The notes beneath the pieces are model-generated. The model saw nothing but the letters and a program-made list of their open reading frames with translations. It searched no databases and was not told where the DNA came from. This document shows, piece after piece, positions 1 through 8,112 of a stretch of DNA of 64,000 bases. A program made the translations under genes and the position numbers. The DNA is taken from positions 310,001 through 374,000 of the forward strand of contig NZ_VCYH01000001.1 of the NCBI RefSeq assembly GCF_030464345.1, in the 5' to 3' direction. The DNA comes from Methanoculleus frigidifontis (lineage in GTDB: Archaea > Halobacteriota > Methanomicrobia > Methanomicrobiales > Methanoculleaceae). Within the stretch, counting starts at the first letter, position 1; every line of letters begins with the position of its first letter.

Positions 1-1011
1 CCGCTTGAAGAACACCGTGTAGCCTATCTTCGCAGTATCCTTCACCGCCGCATAGATGTTTTTTGAGATCAGCGGCTCGGTCTGCTCCTGCGACAGCTCC
101 GCGATCTGTCGGAACAGCAGCCGCTCGCCCGCCGAGAGCGCCCGGACGGTACAGACGAGATGTACATGCCTAGCCTGCTCGTAGGCGGCCATGATATCCT
201 CCCGGACGACCTCTGTCCGGGCGGCACGCTCCGCATGCATGGCCGCCCGCTTCACCAGGTCGAGCCCCACCCGTACGTCCCCCGACTCCATCGTCTGCTC
301 CACGATGATATCGAACATCTCCGGCGAGAGCACCTTCGGGTAGAGCCCGGCGCGCACCCGTTCGCGGAGGATGCCCCGGATCTCGTCGGCATCGTAGGGC
401 GGGAAGTAGATCATCGTCGGCCGGAAGACAGAGACTACCCAGGGATCGAGATCCGTTACCAGGTCCAGGTCGATATCGCTGATGGTCGCAAAGACGCCGG
501 TCCGCACGCCCGGGTAGTCCTGGTGCAGCCGGAGCAGGGAGTTTAAGACATCGCCCAGCACCCCGTCGTAGTGCAGCAGGTTTGCGTCGTCCAGGCAGAC
601 GACCAGGCTGAGCTTCCGCTTCTGCAGGCTATCACCAATCGCGTCCATCACCGACAGGATCGAGAGCCCGGTCCGCGGCGGCGTGTGGCCGAAGAGCGTC
701 GCGTAGACCCGCGAGTAGACCATGTACTTCGTCCGGTCGGTCTGGCAGTTCACGTAGACCGGCAGAACCTTCCCGCGGAACTGCTCGAGTTCGGTGAAGA
801 CCCGGAGCACGCTCGTCGTCTTCCCGGTGCCGGGCAGCCCCGTGCAGATGGCGTTCAACGCCCGCCCGCCCCGGAGCGCCGGGCTGATCTGGTAGGCGAG
901 TTCGCTCATCTGTGGTTCGCGGTAGTTGAAGAACTCGGGGACGTAGTCGATCTCAAAGACGTCAACGTCCCGAAAGAGGGTCTGGTCGGAGAGAAGGAAC
1001 TGCTTTGCCAT
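1..1011 (-). CDS. Orc1/Cdc6-type replication initiator, 3' end cut by window edge
   Basis: Reverse-strand reading gives 337 residues without a stop, running off the left edge. It has an AAA+ ATPase core: Walker A TGLPGTGKT near residue 58, Walker B LVVCLDDAN near 135, sensor 1 VFATISD, and the lid/helical domain with the GDVRVGLDL signature. The final stretch (CTVRALSAGERLLFRQI) begins the winged-helix domain. These proteins bind origin repeats and load MCM helicase. The start at 1011 is chosen because a TATA box lies 24-28 bases before it, giving a leaderless mRNA. It closely resembles the shorter Orc1-like protein at 20654-21532, so the two are paralogues. Whether this copy belongs to the chromosome or to the integrated element cannot be told from the window. 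Confidence 0.9.
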   Translation of the reverse strand, partial: MAKQFLLSDQTLFRDVDVFEIDYVPEFFNYREPQMSELAYQISPALRGGRALNAICTGLPGTGKTTSVLRVFTELEQFRGKVLPVYVNCQTDRTKYMVYSRVYATLFGHTPPRTGLSILSVMDAIGDSLQKRKLSLVVCLDDANLLHYDGVLGDVLNSLLRLHQDYPGVRTGVFATISDIDLDLVTDLDPWVVSVFRPTMIYFPPYDADEIRGILRERVRAGLYPKVLSPEMFDIIVEQTMESGDVRVGLDLVKRAAMHAERAARTEVVREDIMAAYEQARHVHLVCTVRALSAGERLLFRQIAELSQEQTEPLISKNIYAAVKDTAKIGYTVFFKR

Positions 1012-1032
1012 GCAAGGATCGTCGTGTTCTGG

Positions 1033-1040
1033 ATATATAG
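1033..1040 (-). promoter_or_regulatory. TATA box of the orc1/cdc6 gene
   Basis: An ATATATCC-type TATA element on the reverse strand is centred 25-26 bases upstream of the ATG at 1011. Archaeal transcription starts about 26 bases after the TATA centre, so the mRNA should begin at or next to the start codon (leaderless). Confidence 0.6.
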
Positions 1041-1160
1041 TAAAGAACCCCGCGCAGGGTGAAAATGTACATGACGAGGAGACCGGCCCTGCCTGGCTCC
1101 GTGACGGCCTGCCGAAAGCCGGCCGAACCGCGACCGGCGGCAGGGACAAAGTTATATGTC

Positions 1161-1188
1161 CGTGCCTCGAAATTGAAAACGAGGCACG
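1161..1188. promoter_or_regulatory. Inverted repeat, possible operator or 5' UTR hairpin
   Basis: CGTGCCTCG (1161-1169) and CGAGGCACG (1180-1188) are perfect 9-base inverted arms around a 10-base AT-rich loop. The repeat lies between a TATA-like sequence (TTATAT at about 1152) and the ATG at 1194. The position suits a repressor site or a hairpin controlling the two small membrane-protein genes downstream. Confidence 0.5.
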
Positions 1189-1193
1189 AAAGA

Positions 1194-1448
1194 ATGCATC
1201 CGAGAGATCGCGAAGCGCTGCAGTTGCGGAATATCTGGCCGGCGATGGCGGTCATCGCGAGTTTCTGCGGCATATGGGTCGTCTGTGACATTGCGTCGGC
1301 GAACAGGTCTCTGATCCCCCCGCTGACGCCGGTCTATTACGGGTTGACCGCTGCAGTCTACGTCTTCTTTGTGCTGTATCTCATCGTGGGGGCGCGAATG
1401 CTCCTGAAGTGGCGGCGCGAAGATAGAGAACTCGCCGCCGGAGCATGA
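1194..1448 (+). CDS. Small two-helix membrane protein, unknown function
   Basis: The 84-residue product has two hydrophobic helices (about residues 14-33 and 48-70) and a basic, charged C-terminal tail ending RREDRELAAGA. I do not recognise a family. The ATG at 1194 is preferred over an upstream in-frame start because it follows the TATA box and inverted repeat; the upstream extension is Arg/Pro-rich and looks non-coding. Its stop overlaps the next start (ATGA at 1445), so the two genes are translationally coupled and probably work together in the membrane. Confidence 0.6.
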   Translation: MHPRDREALQLRNIWPAMAVIASFCGIWVVCDIASANRSLIPPLTPVYYGLTAAVYVFFVLYLIVGARMLLKWRREDRELAAGA

Positions 1449-1861
1449 CGCGCCTCTCCCGCAACCTCGTCCTGCTGCTCCTCGCGGGATGCGCCCTCAC
1501 CGGGGTCCTCGTCATCTCATACGGGATCCTGCTGGCTGCAGGAACGGCAGACCTGGCGATCTCGTTCGGCCCGGCAGAGTCATACGATTATCTGGGACCC
1601 GACGACATCGGCGTTCTCCCGACCCCGGTGTATTCCCGGAACTTTACGATAACGAACGAGGGGGCGGCTCCGGTGGAGAACGTCAAGGTGACGTATACGT
1701 TCTCCGACCCGGCAGGCAGCCTGATCATCGACGCGGGTTCCTACCGGATACCAAAACTCGCGCCCGGGGAGGGCAGGACGTTCTGTGCGGAGTACAGCAA
1801 TGTTCGCGAAAAGGCGTTCGACCTGACGGTGAAATGCCGGTATGTGCGGAAGGTCGTGTAG
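1445..1861 (+). CDS. Membrane-anchored extracytoplasmic protein, unknown
   Basis: The 138-residue product has an N-terminal hydrophobic segment (residues 8-32) that would serve as signal anchor. The rest is beta-rich with a shape like a CARDB/DUF11-type immunoglobulin-like domain: NFTITNEGAAPVENVKVTY, followed by LAPGEGRTF. Such domains are common in archaeal exported proteins. It overlaps the preceding gene by four bases. Function is unknown; the fold call is by eye. Confidence 0.6.
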   Translation: MTRLSRNLVLLLLAGCALTGVLVISYGILLAAGTADLAISFGPAESYDYLGPDDIGVLPTPVYSRNFTITNEGAAPVENVKVTYTFSDPAGSLIIDAGSYRIPKLAPGEGRTFCAEYSNVREKAFDLTVKCRYVRKVV

Positions 1862-2087
1862 TTCAGGCGTCGCTTTACCCTTTTCACTGTCCAATACTGA
1901 GCATTGCGCTGTGTGACAGCTCTTCCAGCGGCGATCGGATTTGTCATTGAGAAACGGTCGAAGTTCAAAGTGGGCTGCATTTTCGAAAAAGCCGTGTATT
2001 TGGCAACCATTGCTAGATGGCGCAGCTGAAAACCCAAAGCTTTTCATTTTCTCGGATATAAGTCTCCTAAAACTGTGGGGACTATGA

Positions 2088-2555
2088 ATGCAGATACTAG
2101 GTGTTCGTTCAAGTACTGAAGAGGTTTGGTATGCCATTTTAGAATTTAATGGAGATAAAGCGAGATTTGTTAACGCAGTCGAGGAAAACAGACTCACTTT
2201 CCCAGCAAGTGCCAAAAATCCGGAAGAAAAAATTTATTGGTTATATCAGGAACTTGACCGGGTATTAAGTTTATACACTGAAATTGAGAGAATTGCATTA
2301 AAAATGGCAGAACATCATCCCGGCGGACAGAAGAATGCCGATCGAGAAATTGCATATTACGACAGCGTAATTTTACTGGTTGCTGCCCAAAGGCGCAAAA
2401 CAGTCAGCGTTAAGCGATATACATCGATTGGTACAAACAGTTCCCGGGTCAAAACACTCGCGGAAGAAATAACCGGACTTACAGAATATAATTGGGCTGC
2501 CAAATTGGCTGATGCAGTCGCAGTTGCTTGGTCTGAGAGAGAGAAAATCACATGA
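2088..2555 (+). CDS. RNase H/RuvC-like small protein paired with a kinase
   Basis: This 155-residue protein begins MQILGVRSSTEEVWYAILE, a beta-hairpin start typical of RuvC/RNase H-fold proteins such as the DUF3010 family. The usual first catalytic Asp is not obvious, so it may be inactive. The middle has conserved-looking ERIALKMAEH and a late helix KLADAVAVAWSER that resembles the C-terminal acidic helix of this fold. The gene is AT-rich compared with its neighbours and overlaps the kinase gene by four bases (ATGA at 2552), so both are one transferred unit. A TATA-like GATATAA at 2056-2062 lies about 26-30 bases before the ATG. The fold is inference. Confidence 0.55.
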   Translation: MQILGVRSSTEEVWYAILEFNGDKARFVNAVEENRLTFPASAKNPEEKIYWLYQELDRVLSLYTEIERIALKMAEHHPGGQKNADREIAYYDSVILLVAAQRRKTVSVKRYTSIGTNSSRVKTLAEEITGLTEYNWAAKLADAVAVAWSEREKIT

Positions 2556-3625
2556 TTTGTGGCATATCCTTGGATCCGGGTGATTTGCTCTATAAGTACC
2601 GCCTGTGCCAGAGAATTGGTGGGGGGTTTTTTGGTGAGGTGTGGCTGGCGCATGACATCCACATCGATCGTGATGTTGCAGTAAAGATCCAAGTTTTATC
2701 AGAGGAAGCTGCGGATGACGTATTGCAAGAAGCTCAAATAGGCAATCACCTTGATCATAGAAATCTTGTGAGAGTCCACTCAGCAGATACAGACATATAC
2801 GAAGAGAAGGTGTTGCTTCTCATTGCCATGGATTTTTATTCAAACGGGTCTATCATAAACAAACTTAACAAACTGGACTTTATACCGCTTCAAGAAGGTA
2901 TCCGCTACCTGATTGATGTCCTGAAAGGATTAGAACATCTCCATGTGAACGGTATCTATCATGGTGACATCAAACCCCAAAATATCCTAATTGGTCAAGA
3001 GGATGAGGCATCTCTAACAGATTACGGAATCTCATGTTATTCACCTGAATTAGTTCCGGTTCAGTCAAAAGCATTTTACTACCCTCATGCAGCTCCAGAA
3101 ACACTCAGTGACAAGCAGATCAGCATACAGACAGATATCTATCAAGTTGGAATGACAGCATTTCGATTGCTGAACGGCGAGGCGAAATTGAGAAAAATAC
3201 TTGAAGACAGTGGACTGGAAGGTTATTGTGACTTAGTTCAACAAGGGAAGGTCATTCAATCCTGCGACTATCTCCCATTCATTCCACGTAATCTAAAAAT
3301 GATTTTGAGCAAGGCAACTCACGTTGATCCATCACGTCGCTATCAGATGGCACTTGAAATGCGCCGAGCACTAGAGAGGCTAAATTATCTAGGATATTGG
3401 ACGTGTGATTCCGAAGGAAATCTGGTCGGATATAATGATGGAAAAACATACTTTTTCAGCGTTGAATCGAGAGGAGAAGGACGGTATAATTTTGTTGCAG
3501 CCAAAAGAGAAAAGTCGGGTCGAAAAGTCAGAGTGGGGCGATACTCAAAAGCAAATGTAAGTCTGAAGGAAATCGAGGTTCTCAAGCAAAGGTATATGCT
3601 TTTCGTTGTTACCGGCAAAAAATGA
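2552..3625 (+). CDS. Serine/threonine protein kinase (Hanks type)
   Basis: The 357-residue protein is a complete eukaryotic-like kinase. Visible motifs are the glycine loop GGGFFGEVW (residues 23-31), the ATP-anchoring Lys in VAVK (Lys45), catalytic loop HGDIKPQN, the metal motif DYG (a known variant of DFG) and APE. The tail beyond about residue 285 has a small beta-rich domain of unknown role. It has no membrane segment, so it is cytosolic. The gene is AT-rich and coupled to the RNase H-like gene upstream; a T-rich stretch follows the stop. Kinase-containing two-gene units in archaeal accessory DNA are often defence or signalling modules, but the role here is not shown by the sequence. Confidence 0.85.
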   Translation: MICGISLDPGDLLYKYRLCQRIGGGFFGEVWLAHDIHIDRDVAVKIQVLSEEAADDVLQEAQIGNHLDHRNLVRVHSADTDIYEEKVLLLIAMDFYSNGSIINKLNKLDFIPLQEGIRYLIDVLKGLEHLHVNGIYHGDIKPQNILIGQEDEASLTDYGISCYSPELVPVQSKAFYYPHAAPETLSDKQISIQTDIYQVGMTAFRLLNGEAKLRKILEDSGLEGYCDLVQQGKVIQSCDYLPFIPRNLKMILSKATHVDPSRRYQMALEMRRALERLNYLGYWTCDSEGNLVGYNDGKTYFFSVESRGEGRYNFVAAKREKSGRKVRVGRYSKANVSLKEIEVLKQRYMLFVVTGKK

Positions 3626-3783
3626 AAATAATACATTTTTAACTGTTTCAGATTGAGGGCGGCTCGAAAATCTCTAATTGGAGGGCTGTCGCAATTAGTC
3701 CATTATATGCTATCCTAGCCCCATTTCCCTCAAAAGGCTGCAGAAGGCTTTGAAAGATTCAGGAACAATCCTTGTGAGATCTG

Positions 3784-4029
3784 TCACCACCCACCGATCA
3801 CCCGCACCACCACCGCCACGACCCCGCCGACCAGCCCGCCGGCGCCGGCACTGATCCGCTGCATCCGCTGCTCCTCGCCGATCTTCGTGTGCCGCCAGCC
3901 CTCGAGGTCGCGGAGCCGGGTCTCAAAGTCCTCGTGCGTCTTCTCCATCCGCTGCAGCGTCTTGCACATCCACTTCACGTCCCGGTTCGTCTCATAGACA
4001 AGCTCCCGGGTCGTCTTCTCCTCTGTCAT
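3784..4029 (-). CDS. Coiled-coil protein with C-terminal membrane segment, holin-associated type
   Basis: The 81-residue product starts MTEEKTTRELV, has a charged helical stretch (VKWMCKTLQRMEKTHEDFETRLRDLE split over residues 18-43) and ends in a Gly/Val-rich hydrophobic segment (GAGGLVGGVVAVVVRVIGGW). This layout is like phage XhlA/holin-accessory proteins. It is transcribed away from the neighbouring 4143 gene, with an AT-rich divergent promoter region between them. It could be a prophage remnant. Confidence 0.55.
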   Translation of the reverse strand: MTEEKTTRELVYETNRDVKWMCKTLQRMEKTHEDFETRLRDLEGWRHTKIGEEQRMQRISAGAGGLVGGVVAVVVRVIGGW

Positions 4030-4142
4030 TTCGGCATTCCTCCATTGAAGAAAGCATAGGGAGTCAAGGTAGATTAATATTACTTGAGGTTATATTTTAT
4101 GAGTGTCTGTCATCCCGGGACTCGACAGGCAGGAGCAGACCA

Positions 4143-4646
4143 ATGGCAGACTTTGTCGAGACCAACAACACCAAGACGGCGGTCCGGGAGCTCACCGCTC
4201 CGATCGCCGACATCAGCACCTTCGACGCACTCATCGCGTCGGTGCTGAACGACAACCCCTTCGGGTGCGTGGACTACGTCGAGGGCGGCGTCACGTATGA
4301 CGGCGTCAGCCGGAACCGCGAGTCCTACACCGCGAAGGTGATCTACGAGGACATCGCGGCCAAGACCGTCGGCCGGATCTCCGCACGGGCGCCGAGCGTC
4401 GCCGCGTTCGGTTCCGCGGCAACCGAGCTGATGGGCAACGCCGCACTCGAGACCGCGATGGGTGGGGACGCCGTCCGCGACGCCGAGGGCGACACCTACT
4501 CGTGCCAGCTCAAGTGCCACGACCCGTCCGGGGAGATCTACTACGTCACGTTCTCCCGTGATGCGGTCCGGATCACGAGCTACCAGAGCGACACCATCCG
4601 CACCACGGTCGAGACCTGGGCGGACAGTGTGCCGACCCTGGCGTGA
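4143..4646 (+). CDS. Unknown 167-residue protein, possibly virus-derived
   Basis: I do not recognise this gene. The product (MADFVETNNTKTAV...) is soluble, rich in Ala/Thr/Ser, with an alternating beta pattern at the end (EIYYVTFSRDAVRITSY). Its neighbour on the other strand looks phage-like. The last codons (ADSVPTLA then stop) and the sequence after them are repeated at 12034-12361, where only the C-terminal tail of a second copy survives. That makes this gene the left anchor of the direct repeat that brackets the seven-gene cassette. Confidence 0.65.
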   Translation: MADFVETNNTKTAVRELTAPIADISTFDALIASVLNDNPFGCVDYVEGGVTYDGVSRNRESYTAKVIYEDIAAKTVGRISARAPSVAAFGSAATELMGNAALETAMGGDAVRDAEGDTYSCQLKCHDPSGEIYYVTFSRDAVRITSYQSDTIRTTVETWADSVPTLA

Positions 4647-4941
4647 GGGAGGGGATACCCCTCTCTTTCCGTCCTGGACGAAGGGCAATTTGGCGTTCTT
4701 TTTCGATTTTAATGAAGGTTTCAGAGGCTGGATTTCGGCGTTGAAATTGGCCGCCGTATGTCGCTCCGATTGCCGTAAAAAGGCAGGATCGGAAGGCCAG
4801 ATTGGCCGTATGAGCGAGGGTAATTTTTGAAGGGTGTTTGGTATGGCCGGCCCTGAGATCGGCTGTCTGTGGGCTTCTGTGAGGGTCGTTTCTTCGCCAG
4901 ATCCGGCAGGAATTGCTGATATTTAAGGATTGCTTAACCGA
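4610..4941 (+). repeat. Repeat A, copy 1 (left flank of the cassette)
   Basis: About 330 bases are highly similar to 12034-12361 in the same orientation. They start in the last codons of the 4143 gene (GCGGACA..GTGCCGACCCTGGCGTGA) and end at GGATTGCTTAACC. Inside are small hairpins such as TGCCG..GGCA near 4770 and GGCCA..TGGCC near 4797, and the strongly kept block AGGGTAATTTT. A shorter diverged relative lies near 31030-31150. Confidence 0.85.
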
Positions 4942-5024
4942 AACAGCAGTTGCGAGCATGCACGGTGCTCCCAAACACATCTGCAAGCCGGGATAATTGT
5001 AACTTGTATACAAGTATGAAATGC

Positions 5025-5032
5025 TTTATATA
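5025..5032 (+). promoter_or_regulatory. TATA box of the seven-gene cassette
   Basis: TTTATATA centred near 5028 predicts transcription from about 5055, just before a GGTGAG ribosome-binding site (5055-5060) and the GTG start at 5067. No other clear promoter is seen until the end of the cassette, so this probably drives the whole operon. Confidence 0.6.
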
Positions 5033-5066
5033 CTCCTATGCCAAAGGAGAATGTGGTGAGCCGAGC

Positions 5067-5669
5067 GTGAAAGAGAGTATGTCGTTTGAGAAGATGTGGC
5101 TGGGACGCCCCCGAAAAGGTATTCGGATTCGTCCCAGCGAGAATACTGGCGGAGAGGAGGTGCCGCGGCGCCTGATCCGGATCGGCGACCTGAGCACCGA
5201 CCCGATCGGCCTGATCACCACGGACGTCCGGGAAGCGGAGCCGGAGAAAACCCGGAGGTCCAGGGATCCGGTCGTCGCCGCCGGCGACCTCGTCATCATC
5301 ACGGCCGGCTCGACATCCCGGTGCGCCGTCGCCGACGAGCGGGCAGAAGGCTGTGTCATCAGCCAGAATCTCGTGGCGGTGACGCTGCAGCCCGGATACT
5401 CGCCCTACTACGTCTGCTGGTACCTCAACTCGCCCTACGGGCAGCAGCAGTTCGCCCAGCGGTCGACCGGCTCCGTGGTGACGCGGTCGATCTCGCTTAA
5501 AGGCCTCGAAGAGCTGGAGATAGCGTTGCCGCCGCCGGAGATGCGGGACGAGGTCTATGCACTCTTCCGGAGCTTCTACGAGCACGAGCGCACACTCGCC
5601 GAGGAGCGTGATGCCCGGACCCGCGTCCTGAACGAGATCGTCCGGAGATCCGAGGAGGGATCGCTGTAA
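5067..5669 (+). CDS. HsdS-like specificity protein with a single target-recognition domain
   Basis: The 200-residue protein has the look of one half of a type I restriction specificity subunit. There is one target-recognition domain with RLIRIGDLSTD near the start, GDLVIITAG in the middle, and the late signature SLKGLEELEIALPPPEMRDEV. A C-terminal helix (residues about 160-200) matches the coiled-coil spacer that pairs with another HsdS half or with HsdM. Two copies would have to dimerise to bind DNA. The GTG start is chosen for its GGTGAG site and the TATA box before it; upstream in-frame ATGs lie in front of the predicted transcription start. It overlaps the HsdM-like gene (TAATG). No HsdR gene is present. 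Confidence 0.75.
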   Translation: MKESMSFEKMWLGRPRKGIRIRPSENTGGEEVPRRLIRIGDLSTDPIGLITTDVREAEPEKTRRSRDPVVAAGDLVIITAGSTSRCAVADERAEGCVISQNLVAVTLQPGYSPYYVCWYLNSPYGQQQFAQRSTGSVVTRSISLKGLEELEIALPPPEMRDEVYALFRSFYEHERTLAEERDARTRVLNEIVRRSEEGSL

Positions 5670-6946
5670 TGGTTCCCGGAATGTCTGAAGAGAGCAGATT
5701 CGTCACGAAGGTCCTGCACGACCTGCGGCGGGAGAACTTCTCCGGAGAAGCCGCGGCACGGTGCTGCCTCTCTCTCCTCGCCGTTGTGAAGACGAAAGAC
5801 TGGAGCCGGGTGAAGCGGGCCTCCCGGGAGGGGGACGCAGAGCAGGTGGCGGACGCGGTGCGGCAGGCTGCCGGGACGGCGGCCGAGGCCGACGTACTCG
5901 CCGGACTGAACCCGGAGACTCTCCGGAAACTCGTCTCCGTCTTCGACAAGATCGCGAAGTGGGAGATGCAGGCGATCCGGACGATCGCGGAGCTCTTCGC
6001 CGGGCGTGCGGCCGAGGGCTACCAGACCCCGGCGCCCGTCGCAGGGCTCATCGCGGAGATCGCCCGACCGGCGGAGGGGGCGACCCTCTTCGACCCCGCG
6101 GCCCGGACGGGTCTTGTCCTGGTCAGGAGCGCACTCCGCGCCGGCGAAGCGTCGGTACGCGTTGTCGGGTGGTCGTTCCCGGACGGTATCGCCGATCCGG
6201 AACCCTGGAGGGTCGCGAGGCTTCTCCTCCTGGTGTCCGGGATCCGGGACGCCGAGGTCGGCCCGGCTCCTCTGCTGGACGAATACCACACGGCCGCCGC
6301 CCCTCCTGCAGACGTGGTCGTCAGCGATCTTATCCAGGTGCCGGCACGCAACCTCCGCACCGAGTGGGCGCCAAAGGTGCAGGGTCTCCTCGCGAACCTC
6401 ACGTGGAGCCGTCGCCTTGTGGTGCTCGTGCCGAGCAACTCTCTGGCGAAGGCCGCAGACCTCCGGGAATCTCTCGTGGACTCGGGCGCCCTCGCGGCGG
6501 TGATACGCCTGCCGTCCGGCCAGTTCCCGCGACTCCTCCACGACGTCGACCTCCTCGCCCTTCGGAAAGAAGGCGGCCGGGATGCAGACGGAGCGGTGCT
6601 CTTCGTCGACATGGCGGCGTACCTCGCGGCGGACGCATCGCGGAGCCTCGATTCCAGGATCTCGCGGATGGTGGGCGACATCGTCGAAGCGTTTCAGAGC
6701 GGGAGCGACGCCTGGAAGGATGAGCCGGTCGCCCGGTTCGCCCGCGCCGTCCCCCTCTCCGAGATCCGGGAACGGCAGCGCACCGGCACCGGCTCCGAAC
6801 TGGAGGTCACCCTGTATGTCCCCCCGGTGGTCGAGCCGGTCGACCTGCAGGCCGAACTTGAACGGCTCCGGGCGATAGGCAGAGAACGGCAGATGATCGA
6901 AGCGGATCTGGAACGGAGGATCGAGGCGGTCCTGAGCAGGATCTGA
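5669..6946 (+). CDS. HsdM-like protein with degraded methyltransferase motifs
   Basis: The 425-residue protein aligns by eye with type I N6-adenine methyltransferases. It has an N-terminal helical domain, EGYQTPAPVAGLIAEI (the helix before motif I), then motif I as FDPAARTG instead of DPACGSG, and VVSDLIQVP where the catalytic NPPF/Y motif IV should be. PSNSLAKAADLRESLVDSG and GALAAVIRLPSGQF match the usual helix and strand of motifs VI-VIII. With motif IV gone it should not methylate DNA, though it may still bind HsdS and DNA. A C-terminal coiled coil (residues 385-425) would contact the HsdS half. It is second in the operon. Confidence 0.75.
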   Translation: MVPGMSEESRFVTKVLHDLRRENFSGEAAARCCLSLLAVVKTKDWSRVKRASREGDAEQVADAVRQAAGTAAEADVLAGLNPETLRKLVSVFDKIAKWEMQAIRTIAELFAGRAAEGYQTPAPVAGLIAEIARPAEGATLFDPAARTGLVLVRSALRAGEASVRVVGWSFPDGIADPEPWRVARLLLLVSGIRDAEVGPAPLLDEYHTAAAPPADVVVSDLIQVPARNLRTEWAPKVQGLLANLTWSRRLVVLVPSNSLAKAADLRESLVDSGALAAVIRLPSGQFPRLLHDVDLLALRKEGGRDADGAVLFVDMAAYLAADASRSLDSRISRMVGDIVEAFQSGSDAWKDEPVARFARAVPLSEIRERQRTGTGSELEVTLYVPPVVEPVDLQAELERLRAIGRERQMIEADLERRIEAVLSRI

Positions 6947-6959
6947 GTCGAACCACGCT

Positions 6960-6982
6960 CCTGCAAGGACTGACTTTGCAGG
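6960..6982 (+). terminator. Hairpin in the only sizeable gap of the cassette
   Basis: CCTGCAA (6960-6966) and TTGCAGG (6976-6982) form a 7-base stem in the 180-base gap after the HsdM-like gene. No T-run follows, so it could be an attenuator, an RNA-processing site or chance. Confidence 0.3.
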
Positions 6983-7126
6983 CGCTTCGGTGAGGTGACG
7001 CGGAGCATGTATTGCATTCGGATACCGGAGGGTGGGTCTCCGCCCGGACTGGAGAGCAGGTCGAACAGAACCGCTGCGGAGGAGCACGCTCCTCTTCGGC
7101 GGCATGAGGTTGTAGAAGGTAGAAAT

Positions 7127-8095
7127 ATGACAGACAATGCACGAGTTGTTGCAGAATTTCCGTACGAGGCGTTCCGGCGGAGCCTGGGCGCGTTTCTGAA
7201 GATCGATACCGATTATTTCGTCTCCGTCAGGCTCGACGCCGGGCTTGAGGAGAAACAGGGCCTGCGACCGCTGGCGATGATCTCGCATCCGGTCGGGGGC
7301 GGCCACGAGGTATTCCTGGCGTCCCCCCTCTGCCCGGCGCCTGATGGAAACGAGATCCCCCTGGAGGAAACGGTCTATCACGTCCCTCTCTCCCATATGG
7401 GCCGATGCCTCTGCAAGAGCGCAGAAACCGTAAAGGTGTGGATCCGGGGCGGCGAAGCGCCGCAGGTCGGGGTGTCCGTCGACGACGCCGGCCCGGCCTG
7501 GGAGTACGCCCACGCCGGGTTCGGGGGATGGGCACCCCACACCGACCCCGGACGCGGGTACGACGATGGATACCTGCGCGACCGCATCGTGACGGAGATC
7601 TCCCCTGCGGCGCTGCAGGACTTTCTCAAAGCCGTCTATACGCTCGGGCACACGGAAGAGATCTTTGTCCTGCGCCGCCCTGCCTGGGTACGGGATGGGG
7701 GCGGCCGGCCTGCCCGGGCGCTCCTCTTCACCGTCCCGGCGAGCGGGACGAGTTTCCTCGGACTGACGGCACCCTACGCAGGCAATCCGTCGCCGGCGTA
7801 CGACGTCAACGGTGTCGAGGTGATCCGCGTCCCGTGTGTACTGGCCGTGCTGATTGCGGACTCCAGCCTCCCGTTGCGCATCGGGTTCAGCTCGTCGGAA
7901 GGCGTCTACGTCCGGGTCGATCACGACAGGGGAACCTTCCGGGAGTGCCTGCGGTACTTCCGGCGATATCCGTATCGCGACAGCCTGCCTCCGCTCGACA
8001 GGGTGGGAGAGGCGATACTTGACTTCATGCTCCAGAAAGAGGAGATTTTCGGCAGGTTCGACGCCGCCGCGGCGCGATACCTGCCGAAAGAGTAG
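7127..8095 (+). CDS. Unknown cassette protein, possibly sliding-clamp-like
   Basis: The 322-residue protein has no motif I can name with certainty. Its layout repeats three times as a short strand, an amphipathic helix, then beta hairpins: ETVYHVPLSHMGRCL..VKVWIRGG; VTEISPAALQDFLKAVY..EIFVL; VEVIRVPCVLAVLI..LRIGFSS. This is the pattern of PCNA/DnaN clamp domains, so a clamp-like fold is possible. This is inference only. The ATG at 7127 follows an AAGGTAG-like site; an in-frame GTG-type extension upstream is Arg-rich and unlikely. The next gene starts 18 bases later. Confidence 0.6.
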   Translation: MTDNARVVAEFPYEAFRRSLGAFLKIDTDYFVSVRLDAGLEEKQGLRPLAMISHPVGGGHEVFLASPLCPAPDGNEIPLEETVYHVPLSHMGRCLCKSAETVKVWIRGGEAPQVGVSVDDAGPAWEYAHAGFGGWAPHTDPGRGYDDGYLRDRIVTEISPAALQDFLKAVYTLGHTEEIFVLRRPAWVRDGGGRPARALLFTVPASGTSFLGLTAPYAGNPSPAYDVNGVEVIRVPCVLAVLIADSSLPLRIGFSSSEGVYVRVDHDRGTFRECLRYFRRYPYRDSLPPLDRVGEAILDFMLQKEEIFGRFDAAAARYLPKE

Positions 8096-8112
8096 CATTT
8101 GAGGTGAACACC

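Noticed and set aside
5067-6946. Functional type I restriction-modification system
   Set aside because: There is no HsdR gene, only a half-size HsdS, and the methyltransferase lacks motif IV.
5576-8098. 840-codon reverse-strand frame across the cassette
   Set aside because: It is the mirror of GC-rich forward genes with recognised HsdM motifs and good ribosome-binding sites. Its translation is rich in Arg/Pro/Gly without any domain.
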